From: Gibbula magus
Lineage: Eukaryota; Mollusca; Gastropoda; Trochida; Trochidae
Assembly (NCBI GenBank): GCA_936450465.1
Contig: OW388293.1
Location: forward strand, 24,267,860-24,331,859
Reading direction: 5' to 3'
Length of the DNA: 64,000 bases
The notes beneath the pieces are model-generated. The model was not told where the DNA came from, did no database searches, and saw only the letters and a list, made by a program, of their open reading frames with translations. Made by a program: the position numbers and the translations under genes. Positions 51,076-62,129 of the stretch are shown here, in pieces; positions within the stretch are counted from its first letter, which is position 1; each line of letters starts with the position of its first letter.

Positions 51076-52088
51076 TGTTTCACTTGAATCATCGAAGATG
51101 TCAATAGATGATTACCAGTACAATTTGATATGTTACAAAATAATAAATTACAGTTTATAAACATAAATAATAATGTAATAATCACACCAGGAAGTGACAA
51201 GAATTCACAAATGATATATGGATTTCATGAAAGCAATAGATTTCAGATTCATAATTTCATAAATGATCATAGTATCTTTTATCACAGGATATGCATAAAA
51301 AAAGGATATCCCATGAAAAATAAATATTTGCACAAATGTTTCACTTGAATCATCGAAGATGTCAAAAATAATACAATATGATATATTACAAAATAATATA
51401 ATATATAAATATATAATAATAATATAATAATATATAATATATCACAGTAGATGAAAATAAAAAAATATATATTATAATAAATAGTATATAACATGAAGCA
51501 GGGTGATTTAACAAGTGTAATGTATGTACAATTAAAATACAATTTATATCAATGAAAAATATCACAGTAAAAAGTATTGTTGAATTACAAGGGAATCACA
51601 TGAACAAGGGTGAACATGAATATTATATATACAGTATATATCACACAAGATGAATTTACAAAATATATTTACAAAACAACTAAGAATCATGGTTTTAATT
51701 TCATTGTATACACATTCATAAGGCAAGTGATGTCAGGCAATGTTTTTAGAGAGAAGTGGTTTGAGAACTGAAATTGGCTGTATTGAAATACCACCATTAT
51801 CATACTATATTATGTCACTTTACACAAATCCTAATTGAATATTTCTCATGGTATTTGAAGAAAATAGATAATGATATTATAAAACAAATTTGAGGGCAAC
51901 CAATTGACAGCAATATGACAAGATATTGACAGCATTATTTGATATAATATACCTATCCTGTTTGACTTAACCTCGTAATATTACAAGAAACATACAGTCC
52001 TTAACCAAAACATAGAGAACAATTATCTTATGTACAAAATCAAATTACAGGTGGACCAACCGTTCTTAGAAAACCCCCTCCCCCTCCC

Positions 52089-52115
52089 TTCACACCTGCA
52101 CAGATAAGGTGTGAA
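52089..52115 (-). other. Stem-loop past the Helitron stop codon, candidate 3' terminal hairpin
   Basis: ttcacacct and aggtgtgaa form a perfect 9 bp stem with a 9-base loop. It lies 67 bases beyond the stop codon of the Helitron gene on its own strand, where Helitrons carry a terminal hairpin. A CTAA occurs about 20 bases further (ending at 52066), reminiscent of the CTRR end, but its spacing and flank do not fit a canonical end. Confidence 0.55.
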
Positions 52116-52181
52116 ATTTATCAGTGGGTAGATTAGGGTTACTTGTTTGTTTGTCCTTTGTGCGAACTGATTATTAAATCT

Positions 52182-55100
52182 TTAGAAGAATATGTCTAGA
52201 GCATCATGGAAACTGAAATATGTTGGTAACACATCAACAGTTGCATTGTCAATACCTTTTACATACACATGATCTGGTAAAGTACCTGCCTCTGTGGTGG
52301 CACTGACTGCAATTTGTGTGAAACCGTGTGATTCCATGAATCTTTCAACAGAGGAAGTTCCAAGAGCATTCTCATTTTCGTCACCCAAAATGATAGTCTT
52401 GACACTGTATTCACTGATTTCGTCAAGTAAAGCTTTCAGTTGCTTCTTGAAAAGGGTGAGCTTGTACGTTTGTGGTCTGTACACAACAGTTACAGTGGTT
52501 GTTCGCTCCGGAATGAAAACTGTCAAGTATTCAAGATTGGCACAACGCAGATGTGGAAATTCACAATGTTTTTTCCAGAAAATACCAACACCACCGTGAG
52601 ATTGACTTTTCAGATTTGCAAACAATGTGTTTGATTCATCATATGACTTTGATCTTTGCTTGTGTCTGAACATGAATCCATCAAGGGGTGGATGTTGAAC
52701 ATCTGAGAGCCAAGTTTCTGTGACGAAAATGAAATCTGCATAATGAAAGCGTTGGTCACTTCTCAAATCATCAATGTGACAAGGCAAACCTTCGATGTTA
52801 TGGAGCACAAGATGACACATGTGATCACGGTTCTTGATTGGAACTGATTGACAATATTGAGGCATGTTGGAAATGGCTTCCGAAACATCACCACTACAGA
52901 AAATGGTTTTGGGGTCAAAGTCTTGAAGAATGAGTCCCTCTAGTGATGCGACACGTGAAAGTGCTACATAAGCTTGTCCTGGAGCAAATATGTTTTTAAG
53001 GGAAACAACAGCTTGCTTGACTGTCAATCCTTGAACTTTGTGAATTGTACAGGCCCATGCCAATTTTAAAGGAAATTGCCGTTTCATTTTCTTTGAGTAG
53101 GCATTCCTTTCATCATGACGGCAAATAGGTGTGCTGTTCATTGGAATTCCAGCAGGAATGTGCTTCTTTGTTCGAAGTGTTTTGCCAACGTCAGTGTTAT
53201 CAAAGACAACATACACCGTTGAGACTTTTCCATGTTCAGTTGTCACATGTGTTACTTTGCCAAATGCACCATTCACTAAGCCATCAGATGTGTCAATGTT
53301 CTGTGTAAGGAGAACTCGGGCATCAATTCCAATTTGCTGAGATGTGGTTGAAACCACTTCAAACTCTCCTGTTCTAATATTCTTTCCGAATTCTTCTATT
53401 TCAATTGCAAACTTGTCTGTGCAAACTTTCTCAAGCATTTCTTGATTATACTTGTCAACTTCATCATTTTTGGACAGTATATGCAGACAATCAGGGTCTT
53501 CATCAGTCACTCTAGTAGCAAGCAAGGCAACATCATCAGTTTGAATACTGACATCATCATCATTGTTGTCCACTTTTGGTGTTTTTCGTAGTCTGTTTAG
53601 CAAAGCTGCAAATTCAGGATCTCTTTGTCTCATAATTTCTGTCAATTCTGCCACAGAAAAACAGTCATTCCACAGATCATAACCAAGAACTGGCTTGTAC
53701 ACTGGTGTGCCTTTAACTGGTGGAAGCTGATAAAAATCCCCAACAGCGAGAATTGAAACATTGCCAAAAGGAAAATCTTTCTGCTTGATTTGTTTCAATC
53801 TTCCATGGACATATGCAAGTAACTTCTGATGAACCATTGAAATCTCATCAATGATAAGAATCTGAACACCTCCGAATTTTGACCTCATTGTATTCAGTTT
53901 ATCTTCAGACAAATACTGATATTGGTTTGGAACTGCAATTCCAATGGATAAACCAGAGTGAATAGTAGAACCTTTGATGTTGAATGCAGCATTTGCAGTC
54001 GGTGCCATTAGCAGGACAGAAGTGTCATCAGGGTGATCCAAAGTAGGTGCTAGCAGACGTGTAGCTTCGTAGTAAATGGCTTTTACCAAATGTGACTTTC
54101 CAGTACCTGCACCACCAGTCAAAAATACATGGAAAGGTTCAGGATCTTTGCCATTTCGTTTGTCCAGGCACCATTGTCTAAGGTTGTAGAATACCTCCTT
54201 TTGTTTTTCATTCAAAGATTTGAGGATTGTGTTTGCTTCTTCCTTGGAGACTTTTGTTTGTATTGCTTCAGTTCGTGAAACACGTTCCTCATGAGGAAGC
54301 AAGTCTGGAATGTTCTGTTCATCATCTGTGTCATTCTGATCATCAGATTCAGCATTATTTCTGAGATCCTGACATTCAAGCCTATCAACTTCAGTTTGTG
54401 GACAGATCTGAGACCAAGCATCTTCGAGACTACCAGCTGTTTCGAGTATTTCCTGTGCAAGTTGCATGTCAGAAGCATTTCTCTCAAATGCGTGTCTGTT
54501 TCTTTCAACAATTGAAATGACAGTTCCAACTTCACCTGAAGCTGTAGCAATTGCTCCATCAGTGTAGAAATATTCATATGTTCGAAACTGTGGTGGTAAC
54601 AATTGATGTTCACTTGTGTGGGGAAGGAACAATTCAATGCTAGCTTGACAATACTTTTCTGGTTCTTTCTCCTTTGAAAATCTGGCATACCTGACAACTG
54701 CTGGATCAGTATTTGTTCTTTTTTTTACATGGCCAAGATTGTTAAGCAAGGCAATGACAGGTGTGCGCCTCTTTTCATCTGCTACACTAGACACTTCAGA
54801 TTTTGACAAGAATCTGTACTCAGACACAAATGTCGCTTGGCACATGTCACGAAATTCATGTGTGTCAGGTCTGGCTCTGTATTTGTCAGTAGTGCTGGGC
54901 ATCCACACATCATCGTTATCAATTTCTCCTTTGGCTACTTTTTCTTTGAGTTGTTTCAGTGGCATACTCATTCTGACTCGGTTGACAGTGGGGATGAATT
55001 CAACTTTTCTTGAACACCCTTTGAGATCAAGCGTGCAAACACGGAATATCGCTTCTTGTGCACTCACTTCACGACTGTTCAAGTACTTTGTGCCAATCTT

Positions 55101-58100
55101 TCTCATTGCATTTTTGGCATCTGCATTGCCTTCCCTTCTGACTTCAGTTTGTGCTCGTTCTAATAGCAAGCCCATTTCTTTCTCAGCTTTCGAAATGTAT
55201 GACACAATGTAAACAACACATGAATAAGCATCAACTACAAACTGAATGTCCATGTTGGCACCCCAACAACGCAATAGATCAGGATTGTACTGATTGACCC
55301 ACACATCTGAAGAATTTCTCTGAAGGACCACACTGGTCTTTTTTGTTATTGTTTTTGATGCTGCTTCAAACATCTCTTGGGAAATACCAATGTGTGTGAA
55401 CAGGTCTTCAACAGAATCAAAACTGAGGTCTTCATCCTGAAGGGCTTGCCAGATTTTACCAAGAATTTCTTTAGCTTTTTCCTTATTCATGATCTGACTG
55501 TTCTTGTCAATGGCTTCTTGTATTTTCATTTGACAGACTCTGCGTTCATCTTCAGTCATATTGTCATTATCAGCAACTGGAACTTCAACTGTCTTAGTTT
55601 CTGAACGACACACAAATGATTTCTGAGAGGGTGGACGTGGAAAATTGAAACGGCATTCTTTTCCATTCTTTTTGCATGTCTTTGAGTGTCTCTTGCTATG
55701 TCTCTGTACACTGGTGGCAATTTCATGCAGTTCATGATCATCATTCTCGTTTGGCATGTCACAGGAAACATAGTTGTTCACAAAGTCAAGAACTTCATCA
55801 TCAGTTTGTTCATCAATTTTTGGAGCATCATCCACCCAGAAAAAACAATGTACATGTGGTGAACCACGTTGTTGAAATTCCACACGAAAGAAATAGTCTT
55901 TGATTTTTCCAATGGGTTGTGCAGGTGACATGATCACATCTTTTAAAAAGGTATGGAACCTCTGATCAAACATGCTAGCAGTTATGACAGGATTCTTTCT
56001 CAGTATTGCACATTTTTCATTCCAGTCAAGCTCATTAACTTTGCGGAAATCTCCATTTTCTCTTAAAATGCTCTCAATTATTTCAGGCCATCTTGTTTCA
56101 GCAGATGAGAAGGAACAAAACCAAGTTGGAATACCAAGCTGCCTTATCATAGCAAAGAGATATTTTTGTGTAGTTGCCCAGTAAGGAGGTGTTCCTCGGA
56201 TTGGTGTCAAGAATTTGTATCCTTCATCATTTTTCAAAAAAGTTTGCAATGATTCATGATCAGTCAATGTATCAGCATTAATGTTTGGTCGAGCACGATC
56301 ACCTGTGCCTTTGCGTAAAGCAATTGATGCTTTTGAGATAACCTGCTCAAGTTCAGATCTGTACTGGGCATGAAATATGTATGGGATGCTTTGTGCACAT
56401 CTTGTATCAGCATTCATTAATCGACAGTGCAGGTAACGAGAAAGAGTAAATTTCTCCTCACGATTGTCATGATAGATTGGGCCACCCTTTGGAAAAAGAC
56501 ATGGAAATGCTTTGGCTTCATCATCGCTGTCTTGGAGCATTCGGGTAGGAGTATTGCCTTCAGCTGGTGCAATGCTAGTTATTGCATCAAAATGTTGATC
56601 AAGAATTTCCTGGCCAATGTCAATAGGCTGTAAACATGTGTCTAACAGCATGCCATGATTGTCACTTTCTTCACGGGTCAAATCAACATTTTCTGCATTT
56701 TCATCTGCAATATCCATCTCACATTGGTCATCATTTTGGAGAACAGTGTCATCTTCCTCATCAATAACAGGCAGTGGATTAATCCAGGTTTCATTCAATT
56801 TGACATCTCTGTAGAATCTGTTGTTAGCATGTAGATACTCAAGAGCTTTTAAAACCTTGGGTTTGTTCACATATTGATTCTTATAGTGTCCTTTGTAGGT
56901 CAGTTTCCTTTTCAATTTCACCTGAACAAGTTGATCTTCTGAATCAGATCTTGGTAATGCATTCACAGTTTGTGTAATATTTGATGGAACACTGACAACT
57001 GGCCCATGAACTGAGTTTTGCGCACCCTTTGGAAGAGCAACAAGTTTCATGAATGGTATGTGCAATGATATCAGATGTTCTTCAAGTTCATTCAGAGTGT
57101 CAAGTTCTGGAGGGATTGGTTGAAACTGAAGATTGTTGACAACTGATTCGCCTGGGAGCTTTGCTCGTGATACTTTATCATGGCATGAGTGGCAAATCCA
57201 TAATTTTGATGATGACCCTTTTGCTAGTAAACAATTTTCCAGACAATCTTCAGTGCAGGTATGCAAATAAGTATCTGTGATGCACATATCAGCAACTAAT
57301 GAAGCACTGTCACCTTTTTTCATGTAGAAATCTTTCTTACACTGAATCACCTGTTTACGAAACAGTTTTCTTTGGCAAACAGCACACACATAGTCAGGAC
57401 CTTCTTTTATTGATAATCTGAATGCTTCAGTAACATGTTGAATACTTTGCTGCTGCTGTTTCTTTGAAAGTCTTTGGTTTTTCACTGAACTCTTCACATT
57501 TTTCCTGTGTTCAGGATTGATAGCATATTTGTCAATGCTGGCAGATTTCACTGCTTCACGATGCTCTGTATTTGTAGCATATGCATTAATGCTCGCAGTT
57601 TTTACAAACTCCCTGTAAGTAATGTTCATAGCATATTTCACTTTGTTTGCTTCCTTCTTGTGCTCTCTAAATTCAGCATCTATAGAATATCTGTTCATTT
57701 TCTTTGCAGGTTCTGTTTCGTCATGTTCCAAATTGTCTGAAAGTCTTTTGTCAGCTCTCGACTTCCTCATAGATATTTTGTTTCGTTCTTGCAGTTTTGT
57801 CATTGAGAGCTTATATTTCCGTTTTCGGATAATAGATTTTGGTGCCAATTCATCATGCTCCTTTTCAATTGGTCTTAATGTTTCATCTTCACTGTCAGGT
57901 TTATTCAGGAGAATGCCTGTATCTGTGAATGAGATGTGATTGTCACTGGAGGATTCATTTTGGATTTCAAGTCTTTCATGAGATGCAATAGTTGCAAGAG
58001 TGACTGGAGTTACCTCAAACTGAGAGTTCAATTGTGAATTCATTGACTTGGCAAGACGCATACAATGAGAATGTACCTGCTCAAGTGTGTTGTAATGTGC

Positions 58101-58964
58101 TACAATACATGTACCATTGACTGCAAGTTCACCAATGGAGTTCCGTGAATGTGAATCAAAGACATGAAATGTGTCATTCACAGAAAGAATAGCAAAGGTG
58201 GATTCACAAAATGTAACAAAGGCAAAGTTGTGAGCGTCAAATGATCTCCTCAAGGCATTTCTTAAGGACATGCTTGCATTGGTATCACAGTCATTTTGTG
58301 TGCTCAAGAGACCAAACAAAGTAGGACTTAACCTCAAATGAAATATGGTTCCATTGATTTCAACATGTTCTGGAAGCTCTTCTACATTCAAGTATGCATT
58401 GTCAATTGTTGCAAACTGTTGTAAAGACGTATACAATTCATTCCCGTGAAACATGATAGTATTCAGGTCGTTTGTGGTCCAATCAGTTGCATTTGTCACG
58501 TTTGAATGTATCATTGCCGACAACGACATAGTGACACACTGTTTACCTGAATTTTCACCAAATATGGAATGTGCTTGATGTTGAGAGGCATTTATCACAA
58601 AACAATTTGTTTCAGGTATTTCATTTGCACTTTGAGTAGGAATTTGAGTAGGAATTTGAGCAGGAATTTGAGTAGGAATTTGAGTAGGAATTTGAGTAGG
58701 AATTTGAGTAGGAATTTGAGTAGGAATTTGAGTAGGAATTTGAGTAGCACTTTCGTTCAATTTGGGATCTTTGCTCATGTTTGTAGGGAACAACCTGCGA
58801 GCATTAACAGGTTGACCCGGATCTTTGCTCATGTTTATAGGGAGCAACCTGCGAGCAATAACAGGTTGACCCGGATCTATGCTGCTGTTTTTAATGAGGA
58901 CAGCACCCTCAGTCGTAGTCTTCTTATTGGCCGCCCCCTTCCGCCAGTTCTTCTTCCTAGGCAT
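52182..58964 (-). CDS. Helitron (Helentron-type) Rep-helicase-endonuclease protein, intact
   Basis: Single 2260 aa protein for rolling-circle transposition, read without a break. Order: basic N-terminus; IPTQ repeats (about residues 75-112); a cysteine-protease-like region (GKQC143, then FDSH at 269-272) resembling OTU or herpes-tegument-type peptidases; a cysteine-rich region (about 526-593); Helitron N-terminal domain (about 845-880); HUH nuclease with H1037-V-H1039 and the twin-tyrosine motif Y1252-xxx-Y1256-xx-K1259; PIF1-type helicase with GGAGTGKS (K1623), IIDEIS (D1706, E1707), IHKVQGLT and YVALSRV; and an exonuclease-endonuclease-phosphatase-like tail with E2083 (FVTETW), D2195 (LGDENEN) and H2253-D2254. 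The tail is the mark of Helentron/Helitron2 elements. The ATG at 58964 is the first in frame; further upstream only GTG extends it. It follows a splice-acceptor-like tgtttccag. Confidence 0.93.
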   Translation of the reverse strand: MPRKKNWRKGAANKKTTTEGAVLIKNSSIDPGQPVIARRLLPINMSKDPGQPVNARRLFPTNMSKDPKLNESATQIPTQIPTQIPTQIPTQIPTQIPTQIPAQIPTQIPTQSANEIPETNCFVINASQHQAHSIFGENSGKQCVTMSLSAMIHSNVTNATDWTTNDLNTIMFHGNELYTSLQQFATIDNAYLNVEELPEHVEINGTIFHLRLSPTLFGLLSTQNDCDTNASMSLRNALRRSFDAHNFAFVTFCESTFAILSVNDTFHVFDSHSRNSIGELAVNGTCIVAHYNTLEQVHSHCMRLAKSMNSQLNSQFEVTPVTLATIASHERLEIQNESSSDNHISFTDTGILLNKPDSEDETLRPIEKEHDELAPKSIIRKRKYKLSMTKLQERNKISMRKSRADKRLSDNLEHDETEPAKKMNRYSIDAEFREHKKEANKVKYAMNITYREFVKTASINAYATNTEHREAVKSASIDKYAINPEHRKNVKSSVKNQRLSKKQQQQSIQHVTEAFRLSIKEGPDYVCAVCQRKLFRKQVIQCKKDFYMKKGDSASLVADMCITDTYLHTCTEDCLENCLLAKGSSSKLWICHSCHDKVSRAKLPGESVVNNLQFQPIPPELDTLNELEEHLISLHIPFMKLVALPKGAQNSVHGPVVSVPSNITQTVNALPRSDSEDQLVQVKLKRKLTYKGHYKNQYVNKPKVLKALEYLHANNRFYRDVKLNETWINPLPVIDEEDDTVLQNDDQCEMDIADENAENVDLTREESDNHGMLLDTCLQPIDIGQEILDQHFDAITSIAPAEGNTPTRMLQDSDDEAKAFPCLFPKGGPIYHDNREEKFTLSRYLHCRLMNADTRCAQSIPYIFHAQYRSELEQVISKASIALRKGTGDRARPNINADTLTDHESLQTFLKNDEGYKFLTPIRGTPPYWATTQKYLFAMIRQLGIPTWFCSFSSAETRWPEIIESILRENGDFRKVNELDWNEKCAILRKNPVITASMFDQRFHTFLKDVIMSPAQPIGKIKDYFFRVEFQQRGSPHVHCFFWVDDAPKIDEQTDDEVLDFVNNYVSCDMPNENDDHELHEIATSVQRHSKRHSKTCKKNGKECRFNFPRPPSQKSFVCRSETKTVEVPVADNDNMTEDERRVCQMKIQEAIDKNSQIMNKEKAKEILGKIWQALQDEDLSFDSVEDLFTHIGISQEMFEAASKTITKKTSVVLQRNSSDVWVNQYNPDLLRCWGANMDIQFVVDAYSCVVYIVSYISKAEKEMGLLLERAQTEVRREGNADAKNAMRKIGTKYLNSREVSAQEAIFRVCTLDLKGCSRKVEFIPTVNRVRMSMPLKQLKEKVAKGEIDNDDVWMPSTTDKYRARPDTHEFRDMCQATFVSEYRFLSKSEVSSVADEKRRTPVIALLNNLGHVKKRTNTDPAVVRYARFSKEKEPEKYCQASIELFLPHTSEHQLLPPQFRTYEYFYTDGAIATASGEVGTVISIVERNRHAFERNASDMQLAQEILETAGSLEDAWSQICPQTEVDRLECQDLRNNAESDDQNDTDDEQNIPDLLPHEERVSRTEAIQTKVSKEEANTILKSLNEKQKEVFYNLRQWCLDKRNGKDPEPFHVFLTGGAGTGKSHLVKAIYYEATRLLAPTLDHPDDTSVLLMAPTANAAFNIKGSTIHSGLSIGIAVPNQYQYLSEDKLNTMRSKFGGVQILIIDEISMVHQKLLAYVHGRLKQIKQKDFPFGNVSILAVGDFYQLPPVKGTPVYKPVLGYDLWNDCFSVAELTEIMRQRDPEFAALLNRLRKTPKVDNNDDDVSIQTDDVALLATRVTDEDPDCLHILSKNDEVDKYNQEMLEKVCTDKFAIEIEEFGKNIRTGEFEVVSTTSQQIGIDARVLLTQNIDTSDGLVNGAFGKVTHVTTEHGKVSTVYVVFDNTDVGKTLRTKKHIPAGIPMNSTPICRHDERNAYSKKMKRQFPLKLAWACTIHKVQGLTVKQAVVSLKNIFAPGQAYVALSRVASLEGLILQDFDPKTIFCSGDVSEAISNMPQYCQSVPIKNRDHMCHLVLHNIEGLPCHIDDLRSDQRFHYADFIFVTETWLSDVQHPPLDGFMFRHKQRSKSYDESNTLFANLKSQSHGGVGIFWKKHCEFPHLRCANLEYLTVFIPERTTTVTVVYRPQTYKLTLFKKQLKALLDEISEYSVKTIILGDENENALGTSSVERFMESHGFTQIAVSATTEAGTLPDHVYVKGIDNATVDVLPTYFSFHDALDIFF
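58629..58742 (-). repeat. 12 bp coding repeat (IPTQ) inside the Helitron gene
   Basis: About ten in-frame copies of a 12-mer encode IPTQ, one copy reading IPAQ. It is a low-complexity linker, and its copy number is likely to vary between elements. Confidence 0.9.
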
Positions 58965-59300
58965 CTGGAAACAAACAGTTATGACATTGTATTTAGTTGT
59001 GATGAGTGTGAGAGAATGCTGCAACACTTTGTTAAACCCCACCCCTCTGAATACTATGGAGGGAGGCAGGGATGTAAGCAGGCAGTGTTGTTTGGGAAGA
59101 GAGTGTTGAAATGCATTATGGCTAATGATCTCTCAATGACCAGAACTCCACTCCTAATACTATCCCTCCTTCAAGCAATCTCAACTTTTGCTACAAGACG
59201 TTATGGTCTGTCAACTTGGGCAAGGGAAAAAAACATTAACTTTATAATAGCTCTAAATTCTGTATTTTGGGGAACATAAGAATGAAACTTAGAAGTATTG
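58965..59300 (-). other. Helitron upstream region
   Basis: Upstream on the minus strand lies non-coding sequence, immediately preceded by a pyrimidine-AG tract next to the ATG. The 5' end of the element is probably within or just beyond this interval, but I cannot fix it from one copy. Confidence 0.4.
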
Positions 59301-59311
59301 GTATCTACGAT

Positions 59312-61326
59312 GCCCGATGAATGGTCGCTATAAGCCCTTCTGGCCTTTTAGCCCTGAAACATTTATACCAAGAAAAATGCACAACTACAGATGATGATTG
59401 TTCACACCAAGTTTGATTAAGCTTGATCACTCTTATAGTTCTTGAGCTCTAGTCTGGTAACTACATTCTAAAATTTCAGCTTGTTCTGGAGCTTTTCTTA
59501 CTGGAGAAGGAGATGAAAATCGACTTAAGGGTTGTGACCCCTGAGACCTTATTTGGGGTCACAGGGTCACCAAATCTACAATTCAGTATCCCCATTAACC
59601 AAGGAGTCCGCACACAGGTTTTCAACTCTCTTGACTTTATGGAACTGGAGAAGAAGATGAAAATTGGTTTTTAAGGTTGTGACCCCTGTGACCCCATTTG
59701 GGGTCATGGTGTCACCAAGTCTACAATTTCAAATTCCCATTAGCCAAGGAGTCTGCACACGATTTTCCAGCTCTCTACACCCTTTGGAACTAAAGAAGAA
59801 GATGAAAATTGGTTTTAAGGTTGTGACCCCTGTGACCCAAAATGGGGTCACCAAATCTACAATTTAGAATCCCTTAGCCAAGGAGTCTGCACACAACTTT
59901 TCAGCTCTCTTCATCCTTTGGAAGTAGAGAAGAAGATGAAAATTGTTTTTTTAAGGTTGTGACCCCTGTGACCCCAAATTTGTGGTCATGGTGTCACCAA
60001 AATCTACAATTTCAAATTCCCATTAGCCAAGGAGTCTGCATACAACTTTTCAGCTCTCTACACCCTTTGGAACTAGAGAAGAATATGAAAATTGGTTTTT
60101 AAGGTTTGTGACCCATGTGACCCAAAATGGGGTCACCAAATCTACAACTTAGAATCCCCTTAGCCAAGGAGTCTGCACTAAACTTTTCAGCTCTCTACAC
60201 CCTTTGGAACTGGAGAAGAAGATGAAAAGTGGTTTTTAAGGTTGTAACCCTGTGACCCCATTTGGGGTCATGGGGTCACCAAATCGACAATTTAGAATCC
60301 CCAGTAGCCAAGGAGTCTGCACACACTTTTTCAGCTGTCTAGACTTTATGGAACTGGAGAAGAAGATGAAAATTGGTTTTTAAGGTTGTGACCCCTGTGA
60401 CCCCATTTGGGGTCATAGGGTCACAGGGTCACGAAATGAACAATTTAGAATCCCCATTAGGCAAGGAGTCTGCACATAACTTTTCAGCTCTCTAGACTTG
60501 TGGGACTGGAGAAGAAGATGAAAATAGGTTTTTTAAGGATGTGACCCCTGTGACACCATTTGGGGTCATGGGGTCACGAAATCTACTATTTAGATATCCC
60601 AATTAGCCAAGGAGTCTGCGCATACTTTTCAGGTCTTTAGACCTTTTGGAACTGGAGAAGAAGATGAAAACTGGTTTTTATGGTTGTGACCCCTGTGACC
60701 ACATTTGGGGTCATGGGGTCACGAAATCTACAATATAGAATCCCCATTAGCCAAGGAGTCTGCACACAACTTTTCAGCTCTCGACACTTTTTGGAACTGA
60801 AGAAGAAATGAAAATTGGTTTTTAAGGTTGTGACCCCGGTGACCCCATTTGGGGTCATTGGGTCACCAAATCTACAATTTAGAATCCCATTAGCCAAGGA
60901 GTCTGCACATAACGTTTCAGCTCTCTACACCATTTATAACTGGAGAAGAAGATGAAAATAGGTGTTTAAGGACGTGACCCCTGTGACCCCATTTGGAGTC
61001 ATTGGGTCTTGGGGTCACGAAATGAACAATTTAGAATCCCCATAAGCCAAGGAGTCTGCACACAGCTTTTCAGCTCTCTAGACCTTATTGAACTGGAGAA
61101 GATTAAAATTGGTTTTTAAGGTTGTGACCTCTGTGACCCCATTTGGGGTCATAGGGGCACAAAATCTACAATTTAGAATCCCAATTAGCCAAGGAGTCTG
61201 CACATAGAATAACAGCTCTCTAGAGTCATTGGTTCTGGAGAAGAAGAAAAAGCGAAAACTTTACAGACGGACGGACGGACAGACGCCATGCTATAAGCCC
61301 ATCGGGCCTTTCAGGACTGATAAGCT
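59312..61326. repeat. Degenerate tandem repeat of about 145 bp, block 1
   Basis: From about 59460, roughly a dozen units carry ggttgtgacccctgtgaccc, catttggggtcatggggtca, ccaaatctacaatttagaat, gccaaggagtctgcacac and ctggagaagaagatgaaaa. The gccaaggagtctgc mark recurs at spacings of about 132-153. A phrase like gctataagcccatcgggcct occurs at both ends (about 59327 and 61290); the right one follows a gacggacggacg run and is followed by gataagctaaaa. No protein is implied. Confidence 0.9.
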
Positions 61327-62129
61327 AAAAATTACCGAAGATAAAGAAGGACGGACGGAATGACCGCTATATGTCCCTGCTTACTTTGTAGCAGGATATA
61401 AAACGCAGGCTGGACGGAGTGCAATGCGAATGAACTGTGTCTAGCCGAGGGACACAACACACTATCACACCCAGGTCAGAAATGTTTGATGTCTCCAACG
61501 GGATTCAAAACTGGGCCATTCACACAAGAGGCCAGCATCTTAACAGTTACATCACCATTAATTATAAAAAAACGCTTTCATACATATTTGAAACTTACAT
61601 TTTTCAGATTTCAACATTGCTATTTTGTGATGTGGAGGGAGTTTGGGTTTAATGCTACTTTTCAGAATATTTATATCAGCCAAGTTGCCAAGCCCCTGGC
61701 AGGATGCTATTTTATAAATTAAATGGACAGAATTTCTCAGATTTTTATGTAAATGATGCACACTCAGAAGTAAATAAGTAAAGTATTTCAGTAAATGTTC
61801 CACTATGATCAATATTATAACCATATTGCAAAGTAGTAATGTCATTATCATGAAGGACATCCCTTTTTGTATACTTTTCCTGACAAAAAAACACAAACCT
61901 AAATGAATATACAATATTATGCGCTCATTTTATTATTCAAAGATTTACTTATATGTAGGGCTGAATATTTCACCAAATTTTGTATTGCGATATATTATAC
62001 AACCTGTTTTACAATAAATTGATATATAAATTCAACTTTCAAACTTCTGTTTGCAGTTTAAACATTACACATTACATTTTTGAAAAAAAAGAGAACATTA
62101 ATCTAGTACACAATATTAAAGTGTTTTAA
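61327..62129. other. Spacer between the two repeat blocks
   Basis: AT-rich, with no supported gene. The minus-strand frame at 61558-61914 is not recognisable. Confidence 0.4.

Larger units (their letters stand above)
49769..52065. other. AT-rich intergenic DNA with small duplications
   Basis: No gene. It contains a 131 bp-spaced direct duplication (50535-50767), a TA microsatellite (51015-51067) and a repeated segment (tttcacttgaatcatcgaag at about 51077 and 51337). Confidence 0.5.

Noticed and set aside
58965..59042. N-terminal extension of the Helitron protein by 26 codons
   Set aside because: The extension begins at GTG, not ATG, and crosses a splice-acceptor-like tract; the ATG at 58964 is the better start.
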